This document shows, one piece after another, positions 55,212 to 64,000 of a stretch of DNA of 64,000 bases (positions are counted from its first letter, which is position 1; every line of letters starts with the position of its first letter). The stretch comes from Aliivibrio sifiae. GTDB lineage: Bacteria; Pseudomonadota; Gammaproteobacteria; Enterobacterales; Vibrionaceae. Position numbers and translations under genes: made by a program. The stretch spans positions 792,431-856,430 of the forward strand of contig NZ_MSCP01000001.1 in NCBI RefSeq assembly GCF_002954715.1. Direction: 5' to 3'. The notes beneath the pieces are model-generated. The model was not told the origin of the DNA and did no database searches. It saw only the letters and a list, made by a program, of their open reading frames with translations.

Positions 55212-57274
55212 TGGATAAGAATTATCAATCTCAGGTCATTAATTTATTGATGGCGATGGATGTTAATACCAATGTTCATGCTTTTAGTCAGGAGTGGATA
55301 GCATCAAATCGACTTGAAAGTATGGATGATGTTTTTACATTATTGGATCGATTAGGTATTGCATATACAGTGCACCCTTATACTAAAAAGCTTGCTTCAA
55401 AATCGCATTTAGCGGCATTGTATATTACGGATGATGACATTGAAGTTTGTCGATTTTTATTAAATGATTTTCAAACCTACCAACAAGGTGAATTTGAAAG
55501 TGACTCATTACCCCGTTACGCTATCTCATCTCTTGTCGTTCTTATTCATGAACAACCTAGAGAGAAAAATTCCACAGATTGGGTTGGCGAACGGATAGAT
55601 AAATTTAAGTCATTATTACCGATGCTACTGTGTATTAGCTTCTTTGCTAATGTGTTTGCGTTGGCAATCCCTTTTATTACTATGTCTATTTATGATCATG
55701 TCATTGGTGGAGATGCCGGTCATGAACTTGTAGGTATTGCAATTGGGGCTGCATTGTTATTCATGATGATGCTGTTATTAAAAGTTATACGAAGCCAATT
55801 GTTAACCACCATTTCAAATCGTATTAGCCGAGAGATCTCTGAAAGGGTGCTATACCGAATATTTAGTTCTTCATTGTTGGTGAATCGTTCGTTGTCATCG
55901 TCAGCATTAATGTCACGGTTAACGACGGCGGAGAGTTTTAAGGGATTACTTCAAGGTCCTCTTGGAGGATCATTGTTTGACCTTCCTTTTGTTCTCCTTT
56001 TTATTATTGCTATTGGTTTTTTAGGAGGATGGCTAGTTCTTGTGCCTATTTTTTCACTTATTTGCTATTACGGGTTAGCTCATCACAGTCAAAAAAAGCT
56101 GATGAGGACATCTCATCAAACAACGATATCTGGAACTAATCGTTATTCTTTATTATTTGAATTAAATAGTAAATTGGCTTTTTTACGTAGCGCAAACATG
56201 AGTGAGTTTTGGATAAAACGATTCGAGAAAGCCAATGTATTAGCTGCCAAAAATAGTTTTTTTCACAGTAGTCATCAAGCCAAGTATACCTCGATTTATT
56301 ATGCTTTAGGTTTGCTTAGTACATTGGCGGTAATCGCTCTTGGTATTGATCTTATCTTTAATCAAGCAATGACGGCAGGGGGATTGATCGCAACCATGAT
56401 GTTGATCTCTCGCGTGACAGGACCAGCCCAAATGCTTGCGAATAGTGGCTCTCGTTTTACGCAAATCAAGCAAGCTAGGTTACAAATTAATCAATCGATT
56501 AGTCAAAAAATAGAAGGTGACTTCTCATTTCAGCATCACTCTTTATCGTCGGAGAAGCCGAGCATTGAATTGGAACAAATTACGCTACGTTTCCCTCAAC
56601 AAATGAAGCCTGCGCTCTCTGGAATTTCACTGAAAATAGAACCAGGGCAGGTGGTCGTCATTACTGGGCCCATGGCTAGTGGAAAAACGGCGTTGTTAGA
56701 ATTACTTGCGGGATTAAACCAACCACAGAGTGGGGTAATTAAGGTGAATGGGCATAATTTATCGCAATACGATCCTCAAATATACCGTCAATGGCTGGGG
56801 TATTACTCGGCAAAGCCTGAGCTTTTATTATTAACCATTCGAGAGTTTGTTAGTGATAATCGAAACCTTACTGATGATCTTATTATTGATGCGATTGAGC
56901 AGGTTGGGGGGAAAGCATGGTTTGATACGTTATCTTGTGGTTTAGATACTCAACTGAATGAATCGATTGTGGCGAGTATTTCTCATGCTTTATCAGGGTA
57001 TGAAGCTAAAGTGTTGTCGCAAGCAAAATTGTATCTTCATGAGTATCCGTTTTATTTATTGGATAATCCGGTCATGGATACCGCTTCGCGTGACTTGTTT
57101 CAACTATGGATATCTCAACGTAAAGGAAGATCGACAATTGTGTTTTCATCACATGATCCTGAATTAATTAAATTAGCAGATCAAGTGATCATTCTTGATA
57201 GCGGCTCACTCGTATACGCAGGACCGTTACCAGATAATTCAAATACAGAGATAGCAACGGAGGCCTCTCTATGA
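55211..57274 (+). CDS. type I secretion ABC subunit, second half-transporter
   Basis: 687 residues. An N-terminal C39-like domain without the catalytic Cys (about 1-130) comes first, then the membrane domain (about 145-420) and an NBD. Walker A GPMASGKT (486-493) and the H-loop SSHD are intact. The signature is LSGYE instead of LSGGQ, and Walker B is YLLDNP with Asn in place of the catalytic Glu. C39-like domains often recognise the secreted substrate. It overlaps the HlyD-like gene by 4 bases (ATGA). Confidence 0.9.
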   Translation: MDKNYQSQVINLLMAMDVNTNVHAFSQEWIASNRLESMDDVFTLLDRLGIAYTVHPYTKKLASKSHLAALYITDDDIEVCRFLLNDFQTYQQGEFESDSLPRYAISSLVVLIHEQPREKNSTDWVGERIDKFKSLLPMLLCISFFANVFALAIPFITMSIYDHVIGGDAGHELVGIAIGAALLFMMMLLLKVIRSQLLTTISNRISREISERVLYRIFSSSLLVNRSLSSSALMSRLTTAESFKGLLQGPLGGSLFDLPFVLLFIIAIGFLGGWLVLVPIFSLICYYGLAHHSQKKLMRTSHQTTISGTNRYSLLFELNSKLAFLRSANMSEFWIKRFEKANVLAAKNSFFHSSHQAKYTSIYYALGLLSTLAVIALGIDLIFNQAMTAGGLIATMMLISRVTGPAQMLANSGSRFTQIKQARLQINQSISQKIEGDFSFQHHSLSSEKPSIELEQITLRFPQQMKPALSGISLKIEPGQVVVITGPMASGKTALLELLAGLNQPQSGVIKVNGHNLSQYDPQIYRQWLGYYSAKPELLLLTIREFVSDNRNLTDDLIIDAIEQVGGKAWFDTLSCGLDTQLNESIVASISHALSGYEAKVLSQAKLYLHEYPFYLLDNPVMDTASRDLFQLWISQRKGRSTIVFSSHDPELIKLADQVIILDSGSLVYAGPLPDNSNTEIATEASL

Positions 57275-58563
57275 ACAAGCAAAATGTGGATGTTGTTGAA
57301 TCAAGAGTGACGGCTCGTTTATTGTCATTGAGTACTTATTTTATTGCCGTTTGTTTAGTTTTATTTATAGCATGGTCGGTATTCACTAAAGTTGATGAGA
57401 TTGCCAAAGCTAAAGGTGCTGTTATTCCTGAAGGGGATCGCCAAATCATTCAAAGTGAAACGGGTGGGCGGCTTAAATCAATTTTGGTTTCTGAAGGTGA
57501 GTTAGTTGAAAAAGGTCAAACATTAGTTGAGTTTGATTCTAAATTTCAGAATACCGCATTAGATGAGTTGAATGCACAAAGAGCAGCGCTAGAATTAACG
57601 ATTGAGCGTTTAAATTCATTGGTAGAAATACGTGACCCTGATTTCTCACAATACGCTGATTTTTACCCTCGACAGGTTTCGCAGCAGTTAAAACAACTTG
57701 CCGCAGAGAAGGAATTGTTTTTTCAAAAGCGAAGTACTGTGATTAAAGAGCAAGCTCAAGTCGCGGCAGAATTGGAAGGATTACAAACTGAGTTACCCGT
57801 TTATCAACGTCAATTAAATGCGACTAAACAAGAATTAGACATATTGATTAAAGGGCAGAAAGCAGGGAATATCTCCAAGTTAAGAGTTTTAGAGATGAAG
57901 CAAAAATTGGCTTCGATCGAAAAAGAGATCCAACAAGCAAAGAACCAAGAGAATGTGTTGAAGCGTAAAGCGGAAACCGTGGGCGCTCAGTTAAAACAGA
58001 TAGGGGCAGAGGCCAGAGTTCAGGCTAATATTGAGCGTTCTAAAGCAGAAGCGGATTTAAGTGGATTAAGAGCACGTATTCGTTCTGGTAAAGAAAAAGT
58101 ATTAGATACCGTAGTTAAATCGCCAGTAAAAGGATTGGTTCAAAGTATCCCATCAACTCAAAATGGCGGCGTTATTGTCCCTGGAGGCACGATTGCAGAA
58201 ATCGTTCCTGTAGAGGGTAAAGCAAGCTTTAAAGCGCGTTTATCTCCCCGTGATATTGGTTTTGTTTCTATTGGTCAACCCGCACGAATTAAAGTAGATG
58301 CGTTTGATTACAGTCGCTTTGGTGCATTAAAGGGAGAGATTGAAAAAATATCGCCAACGACTAGTAAAAATGAAAGAGGAGATATTTATTACGAAGTTAC
58401 GGTTTCTATTGAAAAGTCGTATTTTCGCGATAATCCTGACGCTTTTTCTTTATTGCCAGGAATGACGGGTGAGGTGGATATTACAACGGGTGAAAAAAGT
58501 GTCTTCCAGTATTTATGGAAACCGATTTACACCAATGTCAGTCGGGCCTTTGGTGAGCGTTAA
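57271..58563 (+). CDS. type I secretion membrane-fusion protein, HlyD family
   Basis: 430 residues. One membrane helix (about 22-40) precedes a short beta segment (GDRQIIQSETGGRLKSILVSEGELVEKGQTLVEFD), a long coiled coil (about 90-270), and the C-terminal barrel-sandwich half (VKSPVKGLVQSI ... GGVIVPGGTIAEIVPVEG). It should link the ABC pair to an outer-membrane TolC-type channel. No TolC-like gene lies in the visible operon. Confidence 0.94.
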   Translation: MNKQNVDVVESRVTARLLSLSTYFIAVCLVLFIAWSVFTKVDEIAKAKGAVIPEGDRQIIQSETGGRLKSILVSEGELVEKGQTLVEFDSKFQNTALDELNAQRAALELTIERLNSLVEIRDPDFSQYADFYPRQVSQQLKQLAAEKELFFQKRSTVIKEQAQVAAELEGLQTELPVYQRQLNATKQELDILIKGQKAGNISKLRVLEMKQKLASIEKEIQQAKNQENVLKRKAETVGAQLKQIGAEARVQANIERSKAEADLSGLRARIRSGKEKVLDTVVKSPVKGLVQSIPSTQNGGVIVPGGTIAEIVPVEGKASFKARLSPRDIGFVSIGQPARIKVDAFDYSRFGALKGEIEKISPTTSKNERGDIYYEVTVSIEKSYFRDNPDAFSLLPGMTGEVDITTGEKSVFQYLWKPIYTNVSRAFGER

Positions 58564-58603
58564 TTATGATTCTGAATAGATAGTTGTAATACTAGTCAAC
58601 AAT

Positions 58604-58634
58604 AAAAAAGGAACGCTAAATTGCGTTCCTTTTT
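58604..58634. terminator. bidirectional intrinsic terminator
   Basis: Perfect stem AAAAAAGGAACGC / GCGTTCCTTTTT with a 6-base loop, between the HlyD gene and the converging giant VCBS gene. Confidence 0.92.
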
Positions 58635-58653
58635 AGATCCAACTTCGTTATTT

Positions 58654-61600
58654 TTAGGTATTAGGGTCAATATCAGGCAAACCATCAATGTCATTGTGAT
58701 GATGGTGGTTTTCATCCTCTTGTTTATTGTGGTTATGGTCTTGATTGTGGTGCTCCATTGCATCAGATAAATCGATGTGTGATGAGTGGTCATCTGTTAT
58801 ATCAGTATTATCATGTGCTAATACAATATCTAAGTCTGTAGGAGTGTGGTGATCATTATGCTCCGTGTTTTTTGGTTCTGGCGTGATACCTAAAGCATCT
58901 AAATAGGCGGAGGCTCCAGATAAGTGTTCATCTAAGTCAACCGAGAATGACAACTCACTAATATGCTCATTACTAAAATCTGGTTGATCATGTTGAACTT
59001 GAGGTGGCGGAGCTGGGTGTGAAGCATGTGCTATAGGTGTGATCGTCATATCAACCACCTCGGTACCAATATTTAGTTTACCGCTATTACCCGGGCCGTG
59101 ACTTAGTATCTGAATGTTGACATGCGCGACTACTTCATCTTGATTCGTACCTTGTAAGGCAACTTCGAACTTATCTTCATGCTGTCCAATGCCAGAAGCA
59201 CTACCATGTGGCCCTGTGTGAACATTTGCTTGTTCTTGATAATGTAAATCACCGGTTTGAGGATTAATGGTTAGTGTTCCATATTGCCCATGATGACTGG
59301 TCACATACTGCCCATTTGGTAAATGGATCCGCCAACCGTGTTGTGTGGTGGGAACTGGGGTTAAAGACGGAAGTAGTGGCGGTGCGCCAAGCGTGGCAGA
59401 CACTTGATGGCTTCCTGACGGCGGCTTGACCACGATTGGCTCAGGTATGGCACTTGCAGAAAAACCTTGGCTACCTGCGGTATTTCCGTGTTCGTCAGTC
59501 ATGGTCGCCTGTACTTGAGAACCTGGACGAACTTCAATTTGTAACCCATGCTGTAGGCTGTGAGCATTTAATACATGGTCTTGTCCATTAACGACAAGGT
59601 GCTCGCCAATTTTTGCGTCACCAGGAGGCGTAATTGTTGCTGTGATAGTATTTGGGTGTCCGTGAGCAATTTCAGTTTTGCTGTATAAGTTGTCGGATCC
59701 TGCGTTTTCAAAAGTAATAGTAGGGAGGCTAACCTGAGTGTCGACTTGATAAACAACATCTGTGGTGGCGTGAGCGCTGTTACCTGCGCTATCTGTTACC
59801 GCGATTGACGCTTCAATTTTTTGGTCAGCATCTGCAGTTAACTCGCTACCAGGAACGGCAATGGAATAGTGTCCTTGTGAGTCTACAGCGCCAGTATGTT
59901 GTGCTCCATTGACGTTCAAAGTAACAATGTCACCGACATTGAAATCACCAGAAACGGATCCAGTGACATCAACGGATGAATTGGATTCTTGGGCGTTAAT
60001 CACATTATCAGCGGTTATAGGATCGGTCTGAATACCGACGTGCACTTGTGTATCTATATGGACGGAAAGGAGCGAAGAGGCAGCCGGTAGCACTGACGAA
60101 GGAGCCAATGCTTTGGCGGATAGATTATGATCGCCGTCCGATAAGCTGTTTACCGTAACACTATATTGTCCAGATGCATCAGACACCGCGTGTCCAACGA
60201 GTGTTGAACCATCATAGACCGTGACTTGTGAATAAGGGATATCCGTATGTCCCGTGATGGTTGGTGTGGTTTCTTTGGTGACGTTATCGGTATCTGATAT
60301 ACCAGTATCACTAGATGCGGCTAGATCTAGGGTTACTGCATTACTTGGTGGTGTGTTTGTTCCAGTAGGTAAGCTCGGTTGAGTTGTAGTAATCAGCGGA
60401 TTAACAGGCACCGTTGTTGAGATCGTTGGTTGTTGTCCAGGTACAACTGAAATATGACCATTGGTATCAAAAGTTATGAACATCGATGATTCGCCACCAT
60501 GATTGTCAGCCACCTTTACTTCAAAAACATCGGTTCCGTGATAGGTGTGCGTTGCTTTGTTATAAGCCATCCCTGCAACCGAAGAGTTTGCAGTGTACAC
60601 ATAGGCACCTGAATCCGGATCGACAGAGATTGAACCAAATTGCCCTGTTGAACTGACGACAGAGAAAGTATGTGTATCTTTAACGTCAACATCGGTTTCA
60701 GTGAGGGTTCCCGTTGTCGGGGTGGTTTGGGTAACGGATAGGATAGGGTCATCATTGGTACCAACGACGGTTATGACTATTTGGTGTTTATCTCCTCCGC
60801 GAGAAACCACTTCATATGTGACTTTATGTTTTTCGCCTTCAGCAAGCCTATTTAAATTGTTGTTCGAAACCGAGTAAGTCCAGTCGCCGGCTCGGCCAAT
60901 ACTTAAATCACCTCCAAATGGGTCACTCACCGCATGTACATTTCGGTTGGCAACGAATTCACTTTCCCCTGCGTCAGGGTCGGAAACAATTAACACTCCT
61001 GATACTGCCACGGTATGTTGAGAGTCACCTTGAACGTGGACATCTTCTTTTACTGAGCCTGTATCGTCTACTGAAAATAAAGCGGCATCATTGACTGCTG
61101 CTAATGTGGTAGTGGCCCCAGTATGAGTCATACCACCATGAGTATCTTTCACGTCATAAGTGAAATGTACTTGTCCGTTATAGTCTTTGTCTGGATTGAA
61201 TGTAAAAGTCCCGTCTTTATTATCAATAACAACACCATGATCTGAAACTAAATTAGCAATGCTTAATTGACTGGCATCATTGGCGTCAACATCGACGGTA
61301 TTAGCAAGTAGATCTGCAGTGGTTAGCGTTTGCGCTGTATCTTCTTTACCTGAGTGAAGCTGTACTTCTGATGAGCAATATGGGCGGTCGTTACTACCAT
61401 GAATTGTAATGACAATATCATGGGTTGTTCCATCTTTCGCGCGTATAGTTATGGTATCGGTAAGCGATTCTCCATCGCCTAATTTATCAATTGCAGTACC
61501 TACAGTACCTGGCATTACACCATTGTTTTGACTGCCAGCATTTACATTATAATGCCAACTGCCATCCGCGTTTAATATAAGCTGGCCATAACTGCCATGA

Positions 61601-64000
61601 TAGGTGTAGCCCTGAGACCCTACTTGGTTGGTATCGAATTCGTTTTCTCCCGCATCCGGATCTGAAATGGAAAGTTTGCCATCAGCATATAACATCGCCC
61701 CCGTTAAATGGCTCATTCCAGGCTGGGCATGATCAGGCGACATATCTTTGCCTGCCGTGTTTTCAGTCACACTGCCGGTATCAACACCACTAATAATTGC
61801 ATTGTCTTGTACCGCAACGAGTGTCGTTGTTGCCCCTGTATGCGTAACACCACCATGGGCATCTTTGACATCATAACTAAAATGAACAGTACCGTTGTAG
61901 TCTTTCTCTGGTGTGAACGTGAATGTACCGTCTTTGTTATCTAAGAGCGACCCATGATCTGAAACTAAATTTTCAATGCTAAGTTTGCCGACATCATTGG
62001 CATCTACATCAACAGTATTAGTAAGTAAATCGGCAGTGGTTAACGTTTGCGCGGTATCTTCTGTTCCTGTGGCAAGTGTGACTTCAGAACTGATATAAGG
62101 TCTATCGTTATCGCCATGAATGGTAATTACTATGTCGTGAGCTGTACCATCTTTAGAATATATGGTGATGGTGTCGGTCAGTGTTTGATTCTCACCCAGT
62201 TCATCAATGGTTGTGCCGACTGTTGTTTTGCGATTACCAACCCAATCAACGTTGCCAACGGTCACGTCGTAATGCCAAGTACCATCAGTGTTTAACAATA
62301 AGTGTCCGTATTGTCCATGGTAGGAGTTATTCCAAGCTCCGCCTTTAGAGTCAAATTGAGATTCACCAGTATCAGGGTCAACAATATCCAACTTACCATC
62401 AGCCGTTAATGCAGATTGTCCGAGTTTCGCCATGCCAGGTTGTGCGTAATCTGGTGACATATTACCAAAGCTACCATGCCCTTCATCGACATCGCCCGTT
62501 GTCGTTCCAGTGATTACTGCTACGTCCCCAACGGCATCAAAATGAAGAGTATTTGTAGCCTCTGTAGAGTCGGTATGCCCATCGTTAACAGTATATTTAA
62601 ACTGAACATCACCATTAAAATTTTGCGCAGGGACGAACTGAAGCTTACTGATGTCAGCTGTAGGGATGTGCTGCCCCGCAGTAATATCGTGGCCATCGAG
62701 TACAAACTTACCTTGTGTTGCTGGTGGTATATCTGTGATTGCGATGGAATGTAGCGTGTCGCCGGTATCAACATCCGTAAACCCAAACTGACTCGCTTGC
62801 ATTTGATAATGCGTGTCTTCAGTGCCGTTACTTAGCGCAACTTGGGTAACGGTTGGCGCGTCATTGGTGCCAACAACGTGTATGTGCAACTCGTATGCCG
62901 TTCCATCATAACTATGAACACGGTAGATAACGGTTTCAGTTTGCCCTTGAGCAAGGTGTTGCAAATTGGCATTATTAACGCTGTACCCCCAATTGCCCAT
63001 GCTATCAATACGTAACATGCCACCAAACGGATCGTGAACTGCTGATTCACCAAACTGGCTGTACTGGAATTTATTCTCCCCACTATCTGGATCCACAACT
63101 TGTAGTCTTCCATTCGCGAGATCAGTTGTAACCCCTGCATTGTGGCTGCTGTGTGACCCATCTTCAGTGACGTGGTCAGTTGTCACTTCTGAAATGATGG
63201 CGCTGTCTGGGGTAGCAGTGAGTGTGGTAGACGCCCCTGTATGAGTCGTTCCGCCATGCGCATCTGTCACGTCATAGCTAAAATGAACCTGACCGTTATA
63301 GTCTTTGGTTGGGGTAAAAGTGTATGTGCCGTCTTGATTATCTAGAATAGAACCATGATCAGCGTGAAGATTCGCAACGGTGAGTTTGCCTAGGTCGTTG
63401 CTATCCACGTCTATAGTGTTTGCTAAGAGTTCGGTGGCTGTGATGGTTTGCGCGAGGTCTTCTTTACCGCTGTTGAGTTGCACTTTTGAAGAGCAGTATG
63501 GACGGTCGTTGTCGCCATGAATGGTGATAACAATATCGTGTGTGGTGCCATCAGCTGACTTAACGGTGACTGTATCGGTTAGTGTTTCACTTTTTCCTAA
63601 GTGATCAATTGTTCTGCCGGTTGCATCTTGGCCGATGGAAGCATAGTAGGTCCAGTCTCCGTTAGTTTGAAGTATGATACGACCATGTGAACCATAATAA
63701 ACACCTGTTTGGGCATAGCTTTCACCAGTATCAGCATCAACTATCGATAGGTGGCCATCTGTATGGATTTCATCGTTCCATAATTTTCCTATATTCCCAT
63801 GCATGTGATCAGGTGAACGATCATCGACACTGCCACCAGTCATACTACCGTCTAGTGCAGTGAAAGTGTGTCCTTCATGAACATCACCTGTCGATGTTCC
63901 CATGATCACTGCAGCATCATTGGTACCATTCACCGTAATCGTCACCTGATGAGACGTGCCATCGGCTGAATGAACGATGATGGTATCCGTTGCTGTCGAG
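58654..64000 (-). CDS. giant VCBS-repeat surface/secreted protein (partial, 5' end beyond window)
   Basis: At least 1,780 residues; the frame stays open to the last base, so the N-terminus is missing. Residues visible form alternating VCBS (about 100 aa) and cadherin-like domains with TFTFTPxKDYNGxVHFSYDVxDAHGG. Three long repeats share a near-identical sequence. After these come Pro-rich linkers and Big-type domains (VTGSVSGDFNVGDIVTLNVNG). The last about 100 residues are acidic and very His-rich (HNHNKQEDENHHHH ending DIDPNT). No RTX nonapeptides are seen here. A type I secreted adhesin of this class commonly binds surfaces. It converges with the secretion operon. Confidence 0.92.
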   Translation of the reverse strand, partial: STATDTIIVHSADGTSHQVTITVNGTNDAAVIMGTSTGDVHEGHTFTALDGSMTGGSVDDRSPDHMHGNIGKLWNDEIHTDGHLSIVDADTGESYAQTGVYYGSHGRIILQTNGDWTYYASIGQDATGRTIDHLGKSETLTDTVTVKSADGTTHDIVITIHGDNDRPYCSSKVQLNSGKEDLAQTITATELLANTIDVDSNDLGKLTVANLHADHGSILDNQDGTYTFTPTKDYNGQVHFSYDVTDAHGGTTHTGASTTLTATPDSAIISEVTTDHVTEDGSHSSHNAGVTTDLANGRLQVVDPDSGENKFQYSQFGESAVHDPFGGMLRIDSMGNWGYSVNNANLQHLAQGQTETVIYRVHSYDGTAYELHIHVVGTNDAPTVTQVALSNGTEDTHYQMQASQFGFTDVDTGDTLHSIAITDIPPATQGKFVLDGHDITAGQHIPTADISKLQFVPAQNFNGDVQFKYTVNDGHTDSTEATNTLHFDAVGDVAVITGTTTGDVDEGHGSFGNMSPDYAQPGMAKLGQSALTADGKLDIVDPDTGESQFDSKGGAWNNSYHGQYGHLLLNTDGTWHYDVTVGNVDWVGNRKTTVGTTIDELGENQTLTDTITIYSKDGTAHDIVITIHGDNDRPYISSEVTLATGTEDTAQTLTTADLLTNTVDVDANDVGKLSIENLVSDHGSLLDNKDGTFTFTPEKDYNGTVHFSYDVKDAHGGVTHTGATTTLVAVQDNAIISGVDTGSVTENTAGKDMSPDHAQPGMSHLTGAMLYADGKLSISDPDAGENEFDTNQVGSQGYTYHGSYGQLILNADGSWHYNVNAGSQNNGVMPGTVGTAIDKLGDGESLTDTITIRAKDGTTHDIVITIHGSNDRPYCSSEVQLHSGKEDTAQTLTTADLLANTVDVDANDASQLSIANLVSDHGVVIDNKDGTFTFNPDKDYNGQVHFTYDVKDTHGGMTHTGATTTLAAVNDAALFSVDDTGSVKEDVHVQGDSQHTVAVSGVLIVSDPDAGESEFVANRNVHAVSDPFGGDLSIGRAGDWTYSVSNNNLNRLAEGEKHKVTYEVVSRGGDKHQIVITVVGTNDDPILSVTQTTPTTGTLTETDVDVKDTHTFSVVSSTGQFGSISVDPDSGAYVYTANSSVAGMAYNKATHTYHGTDVFEVKVADNHGGESSMFITFDTNGHISVVPGQQPTISTTVPVNPLITTTQPSLPTGTNTPPSNAVTLDLAASSDTGISDTDNVTKETTPTITGHTDIPYSQVTVYDGSTLVGHAVSDASGQYSVTVNSLSDGDHNLSAKALAPSSVLPAASSLLSVHIDTQVHVGIQTDPITADNVINAQESNSSVDVTGSVSGDFNVGDIVTLNVNGAQHTGAVDSQGHYSIAVPGSELTADADQKIEASIAVTDSAGNSAHATTDVVYQVDTQVSLPTITFENAGSDNLYSKTEIAHGHPNTITATITPPGDAKIGEHLVVNGQDHVLNAHSLQHGLQIEVRPGSQVQATMTDEHGNTAGSQGFSASAIPEPIVVKPPSGSHQVSATLGAPPLLPSLTPVPTTQHGWRIHLPNGQYVTSHHGQYGTLTINPQTGDLHYQEQANVHTGPHGSASGIGQHEDKFEVALQGTNQDEVVAHVNIQILSHGPGNSGKLNIGTEVVDMTITPIAHASHPAPPPQVQHDQPDFSNEHISELSFSVDLDEHLSGASAYLDALGITPEPKNTEHNDHHTPTDLDIVLAHDNTDITDDHSSHIDLSDAMEHHNQDHNHNKQEDENHHHHNDIDGLPDIDPNT
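61079..61422 (-). repeat. long coding repeat, copy 3
   Basis: About 344 bp encoding HDIVITIHGSNDRPY through GGMTHTGATTTLAAVNDAAL. Copies 2 and 3 start about 720 bp apart, copies 1 and 2 about 1.4 kb because an extra VCBS and cadherin-like block lies between. Confidence 0.85.
61799..62139 (-). repeat. long coding repeat, copy 2
   Basis: About 340 bp encoding HDIVITIHGDNDRPY through GGVTHTGATTTLVAVQDNAI. Collinear with copies 1 and 3. Confidence 0.85.
63196..63540 (-). repeat. long coding repeat, copy 1 (VCBS end plus cadherin-like domain)
   Basis: About 345 bp encoding HDIVITIHGDNDRPY through GGTTHTGASTTLTATPDSAI. The same order recurs in two further copies; the protein similarity is high, the DNA less so in the third codon position. 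Confidence 0.85.

Noticed and set aside
53589..57274. Frameshift or pseudogene explanation for the ABC subunits
   Set aside because: Both frames are intact at full length, overlap each other as expected, and keep well-formed membrane domains; the changes are substitutions.
58654..64000. CRISPR or satellite array in the right-hand repeats
   Set aside because: The repeats are several hundred bases long, in frame and encode VCBS/cadherin-like domains.
58654..64000. RTX nonapeptide repeats in the giant protein
   Set aside because: I looked for GGxGxD runs in the translated part and found none; the missing N-terminal part cannot be judged.

Overview
The window is a low-GC, gene-dense stretch of a gammaproteobacterial chromosome. 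Several products belong to families typical of Vibrionaceae (DUF3392, DUF3334, a YdiJ-type dehydrogenase, a SanA homologue, the nitrite-respiration cluster), and together with the AT-rich codon use this suggests an Aliivibrio/Vibrio-type marine organism. The assignment is an inference from gene content. No tRNA, rRNA, CRISPR array, insertion sequence or prophage was seen.

Layout. 1-1.3 kb: the end of an ECF-type vitamin/metal importer (ATPase and T component). 1.4-11.2 kb: housekeeping and envelope genes (MipA/OmpV-like outer-membrane protein, diguanylate cyclase, SanA, DUF3392, NAD-malic enzyme, HrpB-like DEAH helicase, phospholipase PldA). 11.3-19.2 kb: a complete ammonifying nitrite-reduction cluster. 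nrfG and nrfA lie left of a divergent control region carrying FNR- and CRP-type sites; nrfBCD and the haem-lyase genes nrfE-dsbE-nrfF lie right of it. 19.2-22.5 kb: an aspartate/glutamate racemase, a Dcu-type C4-dicarboxylate carrier and a divergent LysR regulator, probably an anaerobic aspartate module. 22.5-27 kb: PgpB, FadL with a FadR-like operator, a GNAT enzyme and a periplasmic Nudix-PAP2 fusion. 27-32.4 kb: two Sel1-repeat proteins flanking an MscS channel and a membrane-bound NTPase-like protein whose P-loop lacks its lysine. 32.5-37.6 kb: yccA and the aapJQMP amino-acid importer. 37.9-43 kb: a CysG paralogue with a collapsed methyltransferase half, a GntR regulator, small genes, asparaginase II and a CheX-like DUF3334 protein. 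43-50.9 kb: YdiJ, a pseudo-receiver protein, a CBS protein and zntA with a ZntR-type promoter. 50.9-64 kb: an HD-GYP protein divergent from a type I secretion operon (two ABC subunits and an HlyD adaptor), facing a giant VCBS-repeat surface protein that runs off the right end.

How they work together. The nrf genes, Dcu carrier, racemase, asparaginase and malic enzyme fit anaerobic growth on nitrite, fumarate and amino acids, and the visible FNR and CRP boxes support oxygen and carbon control. The HD-GYP protein, secretion operon and VCBS protein form a plausible c-di-GMP-linked adhesion island.

The most unusual material: (1) the MscS plus pseudo-NTPase pair; (2) the secretion operon in which both ABC subunits have lost the catalytic glutamate and one has lost Walker A; (3) several enzymes retained as intact reading frames with altered catalytic residues (PldA Asn to Asp, PAP2 His to Gln, CysG methyltransferase remnant).
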